NCBI GenBank assembly: GCA_021464525.1
Contig: JADRCO010000550.1
Location: 1-31,107, forward strand
DNA: 31,107 nucleotides
Origin: Rhizophagus sp. LPA8_4_AMF
Lineage: Eukaryota > Glomeromycota > Glomeromycetes > Glomerales > Glomeraceae
Reading direction: 5' to 3'
The position numbers and the translations under genes were made by a program. The notes beneath the pieces were generated by a model. It was not told the DNA's origin. It did no database searches and saw nothing but the letters and a program-made list of their open reading frames with translations. Positions 1 to 11,000 of this stretch are shown here, one piece after another (position 1 is the first letter of the stretch; each line of letters opens with the position of its first letter).

Positions 1-620
1 AATTGAAGGTATTGTAAAATTTGAATTGCTGTATAAATAGTACTTTAAAATTAACCCAAAATTTTGACCCGATCCAATCCAACCTGACCCATTAGGAACA
101 CTACCTTCTGCATCTCTTGCATTCTTAGAAGTGCTGTTCTGAAAGAACTATTCAGTTCAGTCCATTTCTGAAGATTGAAAAAAAAGATCAATTAGATAAT
201 CATTCGATTCTAGTTGATCTTTTTCTGATTCTATACTTAATATATCATTAATATCTCACGATCATTGAAAGAACTAAGTAACTTTTGACTGTAAATATGA
301 AGATACAACAATTAAAATACAAAGAATACACTTATTATTAGATTAATTAATGTTTACAAGTAATTATTTTATTTTTGTGACAAAATTTTGTAAATGTAAT
401 TATTTGAATATAATTATGTAGCATTTTTCTAAAAGTTAGTTCAAGTCTATTTTTTTTTGAGTCCTATTAAAAACTGAAAAAAAATTTTGATTTTATTTTT
501 TTAATGAAATGATCTATAAAGACTGAAAAAATTTTTACATATATATTATTTTTAACAAAATGGTCTGTTAAAGACTGAAAAATAATAAATTTTTTTTTTA
601 ATATCTCACATATCTATAAA
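1..620. repeat. Gene-free AT-rich stretch with degenerate short repeats
   Basis: No reading frame here looks coding on either strand. Near the left edge (about 40-105) is a low-complexity block of variants of 'gacccgatccaa'. Between about 500 and 590 a loose unit occurs twice, ending 'ataaagactgaaaaaa' and 'ttaaagactgaaaaat', with a third partial 'aaaactgaaaaaaaa' at about 470-485. I see no tRNA, no terminal inverted repeat and no promoter that I can support. The DNA lies downstream of the transposon relic and may include eroded transposon sequence, but I cannot show that. Confidence 0.4.
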
Positions 621-742
621 CTCTACGCAAACGTAATATATGAGTTATCCAAAAATTGACCTGATCTACGCAAACTCAATTTATGAGTTTTTAAAAAAAC
701 AATCTCATATAAACTCTACGCAAACCCATATGTGAGTTATAT
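618..742. repeat. Three-copy degenerate repeat with a shared 10-bp core
   Basis: The core 'ctacgcaaac' occurs at 623-632, 666-675 and 716-725, a spacing of 43 and then 50 nt. Each copy is followed about 8 nt later by 'tatgagtt' or 'tgtgagtt'. Copies 1 and 3 are preceded by 'aaactc', so the unit starts AACTC and ends GAGTT and could fold back on itself. The repeats sit just past the last recognisable Fanzor codons. They could belong to the end of the element or be an unrelated local satellite. Confidence 0.5.
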
Positions 743-749
743 TAGTATT

Positions 750-1458
750 GTTTGGGGTCCTGTGACTGCTATGAGTACGAGTACATTACAAATGGGATTC
801 AGACTCCCAGATCAATAGCAACGAACCTCATGTATTTTTTTGACTCTTTTTATCTTTCGTGTACTCATAATAAGATCCATTTATTAGTTTTTAAAAGTAC
901 GTGAGCTTGCAACCGTTATCAATTCTAATGGCCAACTGTTATTTTTTTTCTTGGTCTCAAAATGCAAAGCTCTCAGATCTCTTGATCCTTTCATGAGATT
1001 ATATGGTTTCTTTCTTGGTATTCTCATAAAACTACTGAATAGGTATGATATGTAGAATTGATTCCAATTTTTTTTGAGAAATTTGTGTGCGTATGATGAC
1101 GGTATGCTTTAGATCCTTCCTGGTCTTGAACTTCAGCCTGGTGTTGTTATCTTTCAAATTGAAATTTTTAACAGCTTCATCCACAGTTTCATCAATTACG
1201 TTTATTTAGTATATTATCATAAACTTTCTTACTCCTCAGTTTTAAATACGTGATTGTTCTCAAGAATTGTATTTTTGGAAAGTTTATTATCTTCTTACAT
1301 CTATTATCATTTTTATCTACATGCATAATCAAAAACCGTCTACTCTGCAGATAATCAATGATCTTGTTATAGACTAATCTCACCAACCCCATCCATTGCT
1401 TCAATAAGCATTTCTGCACAAGATTTGGATACAATTTCACATTTAATGTTCTGTTCAT
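750..1458 (-). pseudogene. TnpB/Fanzor (OrfB-type RNA-guided nuclease) relic, N-terminal half
   Basis: It starts at ATG 1458, inside the tnpA 3' end, with MNRTLNVKLYPNLVQKCLLK then QWMGLVRLVYNKIIDYLQ, the N-terminal helix-turn-helix of OrfB/TnpB proteins. That frame stops at 1192. A shifted frame continues as TVDEAVKNFNLKDNN and LKFKTRKDLKHTVIIRTQ to a TAG at 1032-1034. Further shifted pieces follow. At about 823-802 the codons read VAIDLGV then TGA then IPF. That resembles the RuvC-I motif (D-x-G-V) of TnpB/Fanzor; the candidate catalytic Asp codon is 811-813. RuvC-II, RuvC-III and the zinc finger are not recognisable in the remaining 750 bases. This is a 3'-truncated or heavily eroded pseudogene. 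It belongs to the same family as eukaryotic Fanzor nucleases. Confidence 0.7.
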
Positions 1459-2097
1459 GTTTTCGTCCTTTTTTCTTCTCTTGTTTATTCTCACTGTTTA
1501 CTCTTTCCTTCTTTTCTTTCCTTTCCCTTCTGTGCTTGGCTGCTCTTCTTCCTAACAATCTACAGATGAAGATGGTATTGATGGTAAGGATATCTTCAGA
1601 CAGCTTATGTTCATCGGTTGTTGAATCGTCAAAGAGAACCACGAGTTTTGTAGAGTTGAGCGAGAATATATATTTGAGGAGTTCATAGGCAAACCTGCAA
1701 AGTCGATTATGGTGGGTAACCACAATCTCTCCAATAAGACCTTTGCATGATTGTTCCAATAAGGTTTGCAGTCCTTTGCATTTGAAGTTGATTCCCAACC
1801 TGATGTCACTGATGAGTTCATAGGTTGGAAATCGGGAGCTGAAGAGTTGTTTCTGCAGTTCAAGATCCTCTTTTTGCCTGACACTAGAGACCCTTTTTTT
1901 GGTGGTGGTGGAAGCGGTGGTGGTGGTGGTTGTGGTCTCAACATTTTGTGGTCAACTCTGGAAAATAGAAGATATGTTGTAAAGACGAGTACCAGAAGGA
2001 GACGTTTTTGTTGTAATCTTTCCTTGCTTTAACCAATGACACAAGGTGTCTGATGAGACGCCAGTTTCTTAGTTGCTTGGTGTGCGGATAAATACAT
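1367..2097 (-). pseudogene. IS607-type TnpA serine recombinase, broken
   Basis: The minus strand starts at ATG 2097 with MYLSAHQATKKL. About position 2062 a one-base frame change leads into GVSSDTLCHWLKQGKI and then TSPSGTRLYNIS, which together are the MerR-like helix-turn-helix of IS607 TnpA. The same frame has one TGA at 1952-1954, then a Thr-rich linker (which produces a GGT/CCA repeat in the DNA), then RVSSVRQKEDLELQKQ. That carries the catalytic-serine motif R-V-S-S and the conserved Q/DL/Q pattern. After it come GINFKCKGLQTLLEQS, EIVVTHHNRLCRFAYELL and SEDILTINTIFICR, all characteristic of the family. The frame stays open to a stop at 1367. With one frameshift and one nonsense codon the protein cannot be made whole. 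The short beta-strand normally before RVSS also looks eroded. Confidence 0.8.
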
Positions 2098-2439
2098 AAG
2101 GAGAGGAAAGATATACTGTATACGATTTTTGATTTGAATCTTTATATACGATCTTCATTGATAAACATTACTAAGCAATTGTTGCAACTGTATTACTAAA
2201 GCAAACAATTGTGACGGTGGACAATATTCGATGTCATGTGTAATGATCGACATTAGCAATTAGTCAATTTTCAAATAATGCAATGAATGATCAAGAAAAA
2301 AAATATATTTTTCTTTATTGTATCACACAATACAAAAATACAAATGGCGTAATTTAACTACAATATGAATCTGACAATGAAGTAAAAAAAAAAGTGTCAA
2401 AATTTTAACAATAAAATATAAAAATTGCGTGTACATCGT
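2098..2439. other. Spacer between IS607 relic and hexokinase 3' end
   Basis: No gene is seen. On the minus strand an AATAAA at 2314-2319 lies about 120 nt past the hexokinase stop and is the likely polyadenylation signal. The rest, from about 2100 to 2280, could contain the 5' flank of the transposon, but no boundary is visible. Confidence 0.4.
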
Positions 2440-4071
2440 TTAAGCGGATAACATAGCAGCCAAAGCTATATAAACAAAGAAAAGAATACCATAATTAGTT
2501 AAAAAAAAACAAACAAACATTTATATAAATAGGATGAGTAATTAGTTACCAGCTCCAACACCAGAACCATCGGGTGCTAACTCAAGTTCAATTTTATCAG
2601 CATTTGGACCAAGGGATTCTTTAAGAGCACTTTTAATACGTTCTTTAAAAGAAGGATAAAATAAAAATAAAGAGCCATCAATACCAACATTACAGTCATA
2701 TTCTATTACATTACAATGAGATATAACAGCGGATAAAGCAGCAGCGGATAATCTAGCAGCACGTAATCCGACTATTTGACAAACTCTCTTTACAATTTGA
2801 CGATCTGTTAGTGTTGTGGGGGGTAAGTTTAATGATTCTTCCAAGATCCGTTTTGTTTTTTCAAGTGTATTGGTATCATCCGCTTCTATAGTTGACATAT
2901 ATTCTGTCTCAAAATAATATTGATTATTAAGATCTTTCGAAGAGAAACCATCAAAAAGTAATGATCTATCAATAAGATTTAATAAAACATTTCTTGCTAT
3001 CTCTCCAAGATACATTCCAGAGATCAACTTCTCTAAAGCTTGTTTCCGAGGATTATTTGATTTTCGATCAAGTTTATTATCAAACATAGTTAAAGGAAGC
3101 ACTTTTCTCTATTAGAAAGAAAATAAAAAATTTTTTAACCGTTTATCACGTGAAAGAAATTAAAAGTAATTACGTAACATACCTCATTATCAAAAGCACC
3201 CCATTCAATGTTGATAATCATATGATCAGCATTCGAAGAAAAAGACCCCAATTTTTTTATATTTGAAATTTTCTCGAAATAAGCACCATTTGTTCCAGTT
3301 CCAAATATAACTCCAAGAAGAGTATTAGGATATTTATAAGCATGAGCTAAAAGTGTCCCAACAGTATCGTTAACTAAAGCAGTTACTTTGACAGGGACTT
3401 CTTTACGGTTTAAAGAATCTTGTAACATAAATACAACATCTTTACCAACGGCACCGGGAGCGGTATAACCTTTTGTCCAAAAGATTAAATTTCCTTTATC
3501 GATAGCAGTTTGATCGACAGGGAATGAAAATGTAAATCCCAATTTTAATTTATCTCTCGTACTACTAATGTTAAACTCAGATAAAAATTTATCAACACAA
3601 TCTGCTATATAATCAAATAAGTGTCGTGCTTCTCCATTTTTTAGTGAGTCTGATACTTTGTATTTTTGTTGTTTTACAGATACTTTTCCATCTCCTTCCA
3701 AATTTACTTGACACATTCGTAAATTTGTACCTCCAAGATCAAGTGCAAGAAATGTACCTACTTCTTTGCCAGTTGGGATTCCGGTAACTATATATATATA
3801 TAATTTTAAGATTTAAAAAGGGTGTGAATCGAATGATAAAAATAAAATTTGAAAGAGTTTAATTACCAAAACTGGGAACCATGGCAACAGTTTGTCCATG
3901 ATTTTCAAGCCCTTTATTCATTTCATTACGAAAATGTTCAATAATTTTTTTAAGTTTTTCAGTGTTTATTTCAAATTCTTTTGTGATTTCATCAATCGCA
4001 GATTTTTGCGATTCTGAACAATCATTAATTTCTTGAAATTTATCAGTGAAAGTTAATGGAATTGGTGGCAT
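2440..4071 (-). CDS. HXK: Hexokinase (4 exons)
   Basis: ATP-dependent phosphorylation of glucose and related hexoses to the 6-phosphate, the entry step of glycolysis, in the cytosol. Exons read from the minus strand are 4071-3867, 3787-3183, 3108-2550 and 2465-2440, giving 464 residues, the usual size for a fungal hexokinase. All introns (79, 74 and 84 nt) are GT-AG. Visible motifs: phosphate-1 loop LALDLGGTNLR (about 82-92), substrate loop LGFTFSFP, FWTKGY, catalytic Asp in LVNDTVGTL (D209), GTGTNGAYFE (231-240), EWGAFDNE (263-270), SGMYLGEI, and the adenosine loop APDGSGVGAA near the C-terminus. The last exon is only 26 nt and restores the family ending GVGAALAAMLSA; without it the frame stops a few residues early at 2542. 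All key residues are present, so it should be active. Glucokinase-type specificity cannot be excluded from sequence alone. Confidence 0.95.
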
Positions 4072-4263
4072 TTTTTTTTTTTAGATTTTTTTCCCACAAA
4101 ATTTCACATTAAAAAATAATAAAGCATTGCATTTATATAAATATAATGTTACACCATCATCGTACTTTATTAATAGTCAGATTAAATTTGGATTAGATTT
4201 ATAATCATAATGATGATTATTTTTGATTACATATATAGGTTTACATAATAATTATTGAATTAT

Positions 4264-4549
4264 TCATTTTTTTTTATTTTCAAGTTCTTGTAGTAGTTCT
4301 TTTTCAATTGCATTTTTAATTACATTCGCTTCTTGATGAGCATGTTTTTCTGCTCTATGATCTTGAATACGTTCTTGACGAGCTGTTTCTTCAGCCTTTT
4401 TTGCTTCTTCAACTGATGTATGAACTTCTGGTAGCGTGATTATAGCTTTATCGTTCTATTAAGTTTAGTGAAAAATTAATAAAAGTTAAATTGTAAATAA
4501 TGAATTTGTTTCTTTTTTTTTTACTTACAGTATTTTTCTTTGAATCCAT
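4264..4549 (-). CDS. Small charged coiled-coil-like protein, unknown function (2 exons)
   Basis: A 70-residue protein made from a 21-nt first exon (4549-4529, MDSKKNT) and a second exon (4455-4264), joined in phase 0 across a 73-nt intron with a GTAAGT donor and TAG acceptor. It begins NDKAIITLPEVHTSVEEAKK after the join and ends KELLQELENKKK. The middle is rich in Glu, Lys, Ala and Arg with heptad-like spacing, so a single long helix or short coiled coil is likely. No signal peptide, membrane segment or Cys pair is present. I do not recognise the family. The reason to call it is the clean intron, the codon pattern and the lack of in-frame stops. It lies head-to-tail between BRR2 and hexokinase. 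Confidence 0.6.
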
Positions 4550-5078
4550 TTTTTTTTCTCTTTTCTTTATGCGTAAAATGAGAAACTTTTTTCCTTTTTT
4601 TTGGTGGATAATTTTTCTATATTTATAAAACTTTTCACATATATGTTTGTCATCATTAAATCATTCGAACTTCAGCCCAAGTCCATGATGAATCTATGTT
4701 ATCATCGATCAGATGACATTGAACTTTTATCATATAGGTAATTTACGTCATTACTTTATAAGCCATTATTTTATTAGTTCGGACAAATGTTATTTACTTC
4801 TAGGTCAAAAAGAATTATTAATAAATTTTTATTAAAAAAATTATTTTAATTATTATTAATTTCATTTATTCTACGTGAAATCATCCTAATAATAAAGTTA
4901 TGACACAAGATAAATTAAAATTTTGAAAACTAACAGTTTTGAATTTATTAATTTGAATAATAAAAAAAATTTTTTAATGTTGATTAAGCGATATGTATAT
5001 GAATGTAAAATTTCTAAATAATTAATACTAATCGATCAAAAACCGAAAATTTTATAAATAATGCTAATATTTTTTCAT
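4550..5078. other. Spacer between BRR2 3' end and the small minus-strand gene
   Basis: These 529 nt of AT-rich sequence have no coding frame. They must hold the BRR2 3' UTR next to 5079 and the promoter and 5' leader of the small gene next to 4550. Nothing else is recognisable. Confidence 0.4.
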
Positions 5079-8000
5079 TTAAGTTGCCATTGCTTCATCA
5101 TCATCATCACTATCTTCTGCTCCTTCTTGTACCTTGATTGGTAAATCAAATTCTTGATCACATCCTGAATAAGAATCTGACATAAAGAATAATTTTACTG
5201 AATGTTCACCAGCTTCTGATGGACATGTGAAATCTAGTTTTACGCTAAGAGATTTGTTTAAAGTAACACGTTTAATGCCAAGCAATGAATTCTTTTCCGT
5301 GTCACCAATAACAATCCACCATCCTTCATCTTTTTTGTGAGGGAAAAATGGAGCGATTACCGGCCCTACAACTTCTTCATCGTCTTCATCAACTTCACGA
5401 ATAAGCTTCACGTCAAGAGCACCTTGAGAACCTGCGACAAGTTCATCTTCGTCCCTTATACCAAACTTGACATCGATACTGGGATAACGATTAACATAAC
5501 GAGCAACTTCATATAATTGTCGCCCATCCATTTGAAGTATCTCATTTCGTTCATCGTCTTCGAGTTCCATAATGCCAAAAACATTATCAATTTCTCTTTC
5601 TTCACAGCGTTTAATAACATCTGCTGTGAAATAAGGTATTTGTTTTAATGGTGATTCGCTATCCCATAGAGCCTGAATACACATCTGTGCTAATTCCATA
5701 GAAGCTAATGCAGGTTTTAACCATCCATTGGAACTTATTACGTCAACTATTGATTGAATCAAAGGAATAACTTTACCCAACACAGCTGTTTGATCAGATT
5801 GCAAATCTGGAGGTAATTGTGTTCTTGAAAAATGAGCTTGTAGTAAAATATTAGTTTTAATATGCGGAGAATTAAATTTCGGATTTCCAAGTTTAACTGG
5901 TAGTCGGTCATATATCCTTTTAAGTACAGTATCTTCATGATGACGAACAGGAATAGATTCAAATTCAGCCGCTGACGATAAGATTTCCAAAAGCCCCTTG
6001 AGTTTGGTCTTTTCATTCAAACTCATACTGAACATCTCAACGGTGGTGTAACTAACATTATAATATGCAGCAATCATGCCTAAATTAAGTGGCGATACGT
6101 CTAGTTCGTCTTCTAAAGAAATACATTTTGAAGCTGAAAGATCGTTGACGGTTGCTTCAACTAATTCTGATAAATGGTCTGATAGATGCCTATGGTCAGA
6201 GCCTTGCATACCATAATAATTCGGATTTTCTACCATACGACGATATAAAAATGTCCAAGTTAGATAATCGACAGCATCTTGTTTATTCTCAATAGTTTTC
6301 GTGACAACCTCAGCATTGAAATGATCATGTAAGAAATGGTCCAAATGCGACTCTACAGGTAATGCTTCATATAAGAATTTTTTATAAAAGTCTTTTTTGA
6401 TTGCTTGACACATCAATACACAACGGCCAGTATCATCAAGTTGTGGTCTACAAGCCCTACCCATCATTTGAAGAACATCAGTTATTGGATAATCGGCATA
6501 TCTATGCTCTTTACCCTCAAAGAATTGAGTTCCCATGACAATAACCATATGACAACTCAAATTTATACCCCAGCATGTGTCACGTGAAGCTACTACAACT
6601 TGTATTGCTCCACTTTCAAATAATTCTTCTACAATTCGTTTATCTTGTTTACTCAATGCTTCGTGATAAAAACCAACTCCATGTTGTAGGGTTTCGGCCA
6701 AAGCTTTATCATTTATTTGTTTCAAATGATCTTCAATATCACTTGCATGTGCATGAAGGAAACGATCCGTTGTTCCATCAGCTGCACAGAAAGTGAGTAA
6801 GTCTACGGCAGTAAGTCTACATTGCTTACGTGATGGTACAAATATAATTGCTGGTCTATCGGACGAATAATTCGTAATGGCGACATAAGTCGGTTTAGCC
6901 ATAGCCATCATGAGTGAAGCAAAATGAGGAATGCTGTAACTCTGGATATGAATTTCTAATGGTACAGGACGAACACTAGGATGAAAATTAAAAATGGTAT
7001 GAGGGGTAGCACCGATCCACTCTCCGAGGTCTTGAGCATTGGCTAATGAGGTACTTAAACATACAATACGAATTGAATGCTTTGTTTGATGGGCAATATA
7101 ACGCATTCGTGAAACAATAATTTCGTACGTTGGTCCAACGTCACTGCCAATCAGATGTAATTCATCTGCTATGAACAATGCTACGGTTTGAACGTTTTTA
7201 CGTTGCTTCCATCGACGGGACATTACATCCCATTGTGTTGGTGTAGCAAAAATAACATCACCACTTTCAAGTAAACGAAGATCTGCACTTGTTTCACCAG
7301 TAAGTGCTACTATGTTTTTTCCACCTTGTATTTTACCAAATTTTTGTCTCCATTGTGCAACTTGAAGATCAACAACTTCTTGAAATGGCGCGATATATAC
7401 ACAGCGTCCGTGATTCGGAGTAGACCATAATCGAAGGAGTGCGAATTCAGCGCAAACAGTTTTACCGCTTCCTGTGGGAGCTCCAACAAAGACATTATCA
7501 TTCATGTTATATAAAGCATTGAATACCTGGGTTTGAATAGGGTTAAATTTATCAACCCATCCATTATATACAGCTTCATATTCACGATTGCGTAATGCTG
7601 ATACAGGTAAAGGCTGCATATCAAGCAACTCTGTGTGTGGTGGATACTTTTTTGGAAGTATTAAATGTCTAAATGACATAGGTAACTTGGTCTCACAATG
7701 TAACCAACGATCCGAGATAATAGAAATAAAATAATTTGGTGGAAGGGGCTCAAAAAGCGGTACAGTAAATGTTATAACATGATCCTCTTCAGCGTATCTT
7801 TGTTTGAGTATAAATGAATCGTGGTATAATATAACTTCCCCGTCAACGTCTTCAACTACAACCCAAAAAGCTTCGGCCGTACCATGAACTTTTTCATCCC
7901 ACATAAAATCGGGAGTAATTTTAAGTTCCACTCGTAGCAATGATCTAGTAATTGGTTGGACGTAAGTAACAAGCTCCAATTTTGGAAATTGATGAATAAA

Positions 8001-11000
8001 TTTATGGATCAGCTTTCCAACTTTAGGTATTCCAACAAGTTCACCAATCTCTTGTGGATTCAAGTCAAAGTATCTTTCCCAAGGAAAATCCTTCTTTTCT
8101 ATTTTTTTAACCACTTCCATGGGCATTTGTTTAAATTGACGTAATGGTGACATCGAAAGCCACATACGCCTTTCTACCATTTTACAAAGATCTAAAGCCC
8201 TTCTAGATAATTGAGACCAACCTCGTTTAAGGCATATTTCAAACATTGCTCGAAGGATTCTACTTGCTGACTGCGTAATATAAACCATATCAGAAACAAG
8301 AGCAAAACCATCAAGCTTAAGTTGTGAAATGTAAGCTTGTAAAAGAACATTAATTTTGGAAGTTGGCTCTTCAATGCCTTCTTTTACAGGTACAGGTACA
8401 CGTTCAAGTAATTTAGATAGTTCAAGTTTTTCCTCCTCACGAACAGGAATATACTTGAATTCATCAGAAAGTGCGAATACACGAAATAATTCAATATGAC
8501 CCATCATGGGTTTCAAATGTTGGTTATAAGTCGACATTGAAGTGTGTGTAATATAAAAATGTGAAGCAATTCGGCCCAATTCAGTAACCTGGAATCTACC
8601 AGTCTTTTTATCATACTTCATCAAATTGGATTTATCCAACAGCATGCCAGCTGAATGAATTAAATCTACACGTTTTTGTTCAAGATACGGGTCATCTTCC
8701 AAATAGTCCATTGAAATACCATAAAGAGTAGGATTACGTAACATACGAACATATAAATATGTATATCCTAACCACTGAACTGCTTCATCTCTGTTTCTTA
8801 CAGTACCCAAAACTATTTCTGCATTTAAGTTGTCAGCCAATTTACTGATAAACTGACTTTCAATTGGTAATTGTTGATTAAGCAGAGATAAATAATATTG
8901 AAGCTCATTATGAGATGTTATAATTATGCCTTCACCAAAGGTATCATATTGTGGACGACCAGCACGTCCCAACATTTGAAGTACATCCTGAGGACTTAAT
9001 TCTACCCAACGACCTTTTTCAGGTGAGTATACCTGAGTCCCTTTAATAATGACTGTATGTGCAGGTAGATTGACACCCCAAGCTAATGTTGCCGTGGACA
9101 CAAGAACTTGAATATGTCCGTCAGCAAACAAGTCCTCAACTGTGGTACGATCAGTACGTGACATTCCCGCATGATGTATAGCGAATCCAAAAGGTAACAA
9201 CTCGTAAAGGTTTGGATCTTTTATACTTGGAAGCTCATCTTGTAAAACTTCCCTACTGGCTGAACTAGGATTAAGAAATAGGTTAAGTGTATCTTTTTCT
9301 AATGCCATATCTTTAATCGTTTTTGCCGTTTTTGCAGTTTCTTTTCGCGAATGAACAAATATCAATACTTGATTCTTTCCAGCTTGTTCTACGACTTTTT
9401 GGTAGGTAACTTCGTTCATAACTTGGAATCTTTTGATTGCTTTCTTTTCTGTGACACCAATAAATTCCTGTTTTAATGGACATGGACGAAATGAGCTATC
9501 GAAATGGAACAAGCCTTTCTTTGGATCTACACGTAAAAATGTAGCTACATCGCCATAATTAGGAAGTGTAGCTGAAAGTCCCACTAATCTAATCATTTCC
9601 TGAGTTTGCTCCATGTGGCGAATAGTACGAGATACAATGCTTTCTATTACAGGACCTCGATCGTCATGAAGCAAATGTACTTCATCAATAATAATAAGCC
9701 TAACAAGATTTGTATAACTTCTATCGGTTGCTTTTCTTGTTATAACATCCCATTTTTCAGGTGTAGTGACTATAATCTGTGTTTCCGAAATTTGCTGTTT
9801 AGTGAGTTGACGATCACCTGTTAATTCAGAAACCTTAATACCGTATTGTTGTAATCGAGAAGAAAAGTTGCCAACCATCTCTTGTACAAGAGCCTTCATT
9901 GGAGCAATATATACGATCTTAAAGGCATCTGTATCAATAATACCTGTTTCTTCATCACGATTTTTTCCCATCTCATTAAGAATACACAGCATGGCAACAT
10001 TTGTTTTTCCTGAACCAGTTGGTGCACAGACTAATAAATTTTCATCCTGTTTAAACGCAACTGGATACATTTTACTTTGTATACGATTAAGGTTTCTTGC
10101 ACCTTTAAAGGCACCATGTACCCACGGAGGGAGCTCTTCAATTGATATGAGCTTCTCATTATCTGCAAGTGGTTTTGGTTTTGGTGCTGGGACATGAATT
10201 TCTTCATAACCCTTTTTGGTACTTTTAAATGATCCCTCAGGCAATTTACATGTTTTATTTGACATTACATGGCCACCTTGAGTAAACATTAAAGATTCTA
10301 AGTCTATTAATGCTCTTGGTGTTGCTGTTGTACCAGGAGGTAACGTAGCTTTGACAGCAGCTGGTACCGGACCATGAGCCAAAGCAGGTTTATCATCAAT
10401 TTCCATTGCATCCTCAACAACACCTTTACGTGCAGCACCTTCTCCACGACGGATTCTTTCTCCACCAAGATCCCTCAAAATCCATTCTAGTCCATGTTCA
10501 CGCATTTCACGTTCAATATTTTGACGTTCCGCTCCATCAGTACCAGCTCTAGCTAGCTTAGTACACCATACAATTAACTCGCGATTACGTGTTAATATCT
10601 TTACAAGATCGAATTTGTCATATTCAAATAAAGCCATCAACTCATTTTCGCAATCTCGTGTATTTACATCTGATGCAAGAATCTGCATAGTGCTTGAAGT
10701 TTTTTCTTGTGCTGTATGTGGATCTGAATAATAATTAGCTACCAAACGTTGAAGCCAAAAGGCATCAATATCGTGTGGTGATATTTTTTGTTCTGTCTGT
10801 GCAGAGGTAATTTTTCTGGATTTCGATATTTCGGGTCCTAAAACGGTTTTAAACCCTTCGTTTTCTTCATCTGTGATAATCTCTTTATCTTCATCATCCT
10901 CAACTTGCCCTACGCCCAACACCCCACTTGTCTCTGCTTCTACTCCTTCATCATCTTCCTCTTCTTCCCCTGATTCAACCTCATACGTTCCGTATTCATC

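Larger units (their letters stand above)
750..2100 (-). mobile_element. Decayed IS607-family element (serine recombinase plus TnpB/Fanzor)
   Basis: Two adjacent minus-strand relics occur in the order and overlap typical of IS607 elements: a serine recombinase TnpA (1367-2097), then a TnpB/Fanzor protein starting inside the tnpA 3' end (1458) and running to about 750. IS607 elements have no terminal inverted repeats and make no clear target duplication, so the ends cannot be fixed from sequence. Both genes carry frameshifts and stops, and the TnpB C-terminal catalytic half is not recognisable, so this copy is dead. IS607-type elements encoding Fanzor proteins are known from eukaryotes and their large DNA viruses, and their source is usually read as transfer from prokaryotes or viruses. 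Confidence 0.75.

Noticed and set aside
618..742. CRISPR-like array (three spaced repeats)
   Set aside because: There are only three degenerate copies with unequal spacing, in a eukaryotic genome and without cas genes. It is listed as an ordinary repeat instead.
1552..1944. Proline-rich frame on the minus strand (PPPPPLPPPPKKG)
   Set aside because: It is an out-of-frame reading of the Thr-rich linker and recombinase relic. The family motifs are in the neighbouring frame.
1425..2032. Plus-strand frames with Ser/Phe-rich and Gly-rich stretches
   Set aside because: They are antisense to the IS607 relic. Low-complexity composition explains the lack of stops and no family is visible.
2542..2550. 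Hexokinase stop at 2542
   Set aside because: Reading through the donor gives the odd ending GAGN. Splicing to the 26-nt exon at 2465-2440 restores the conserved GVGAALAAMLSA end.
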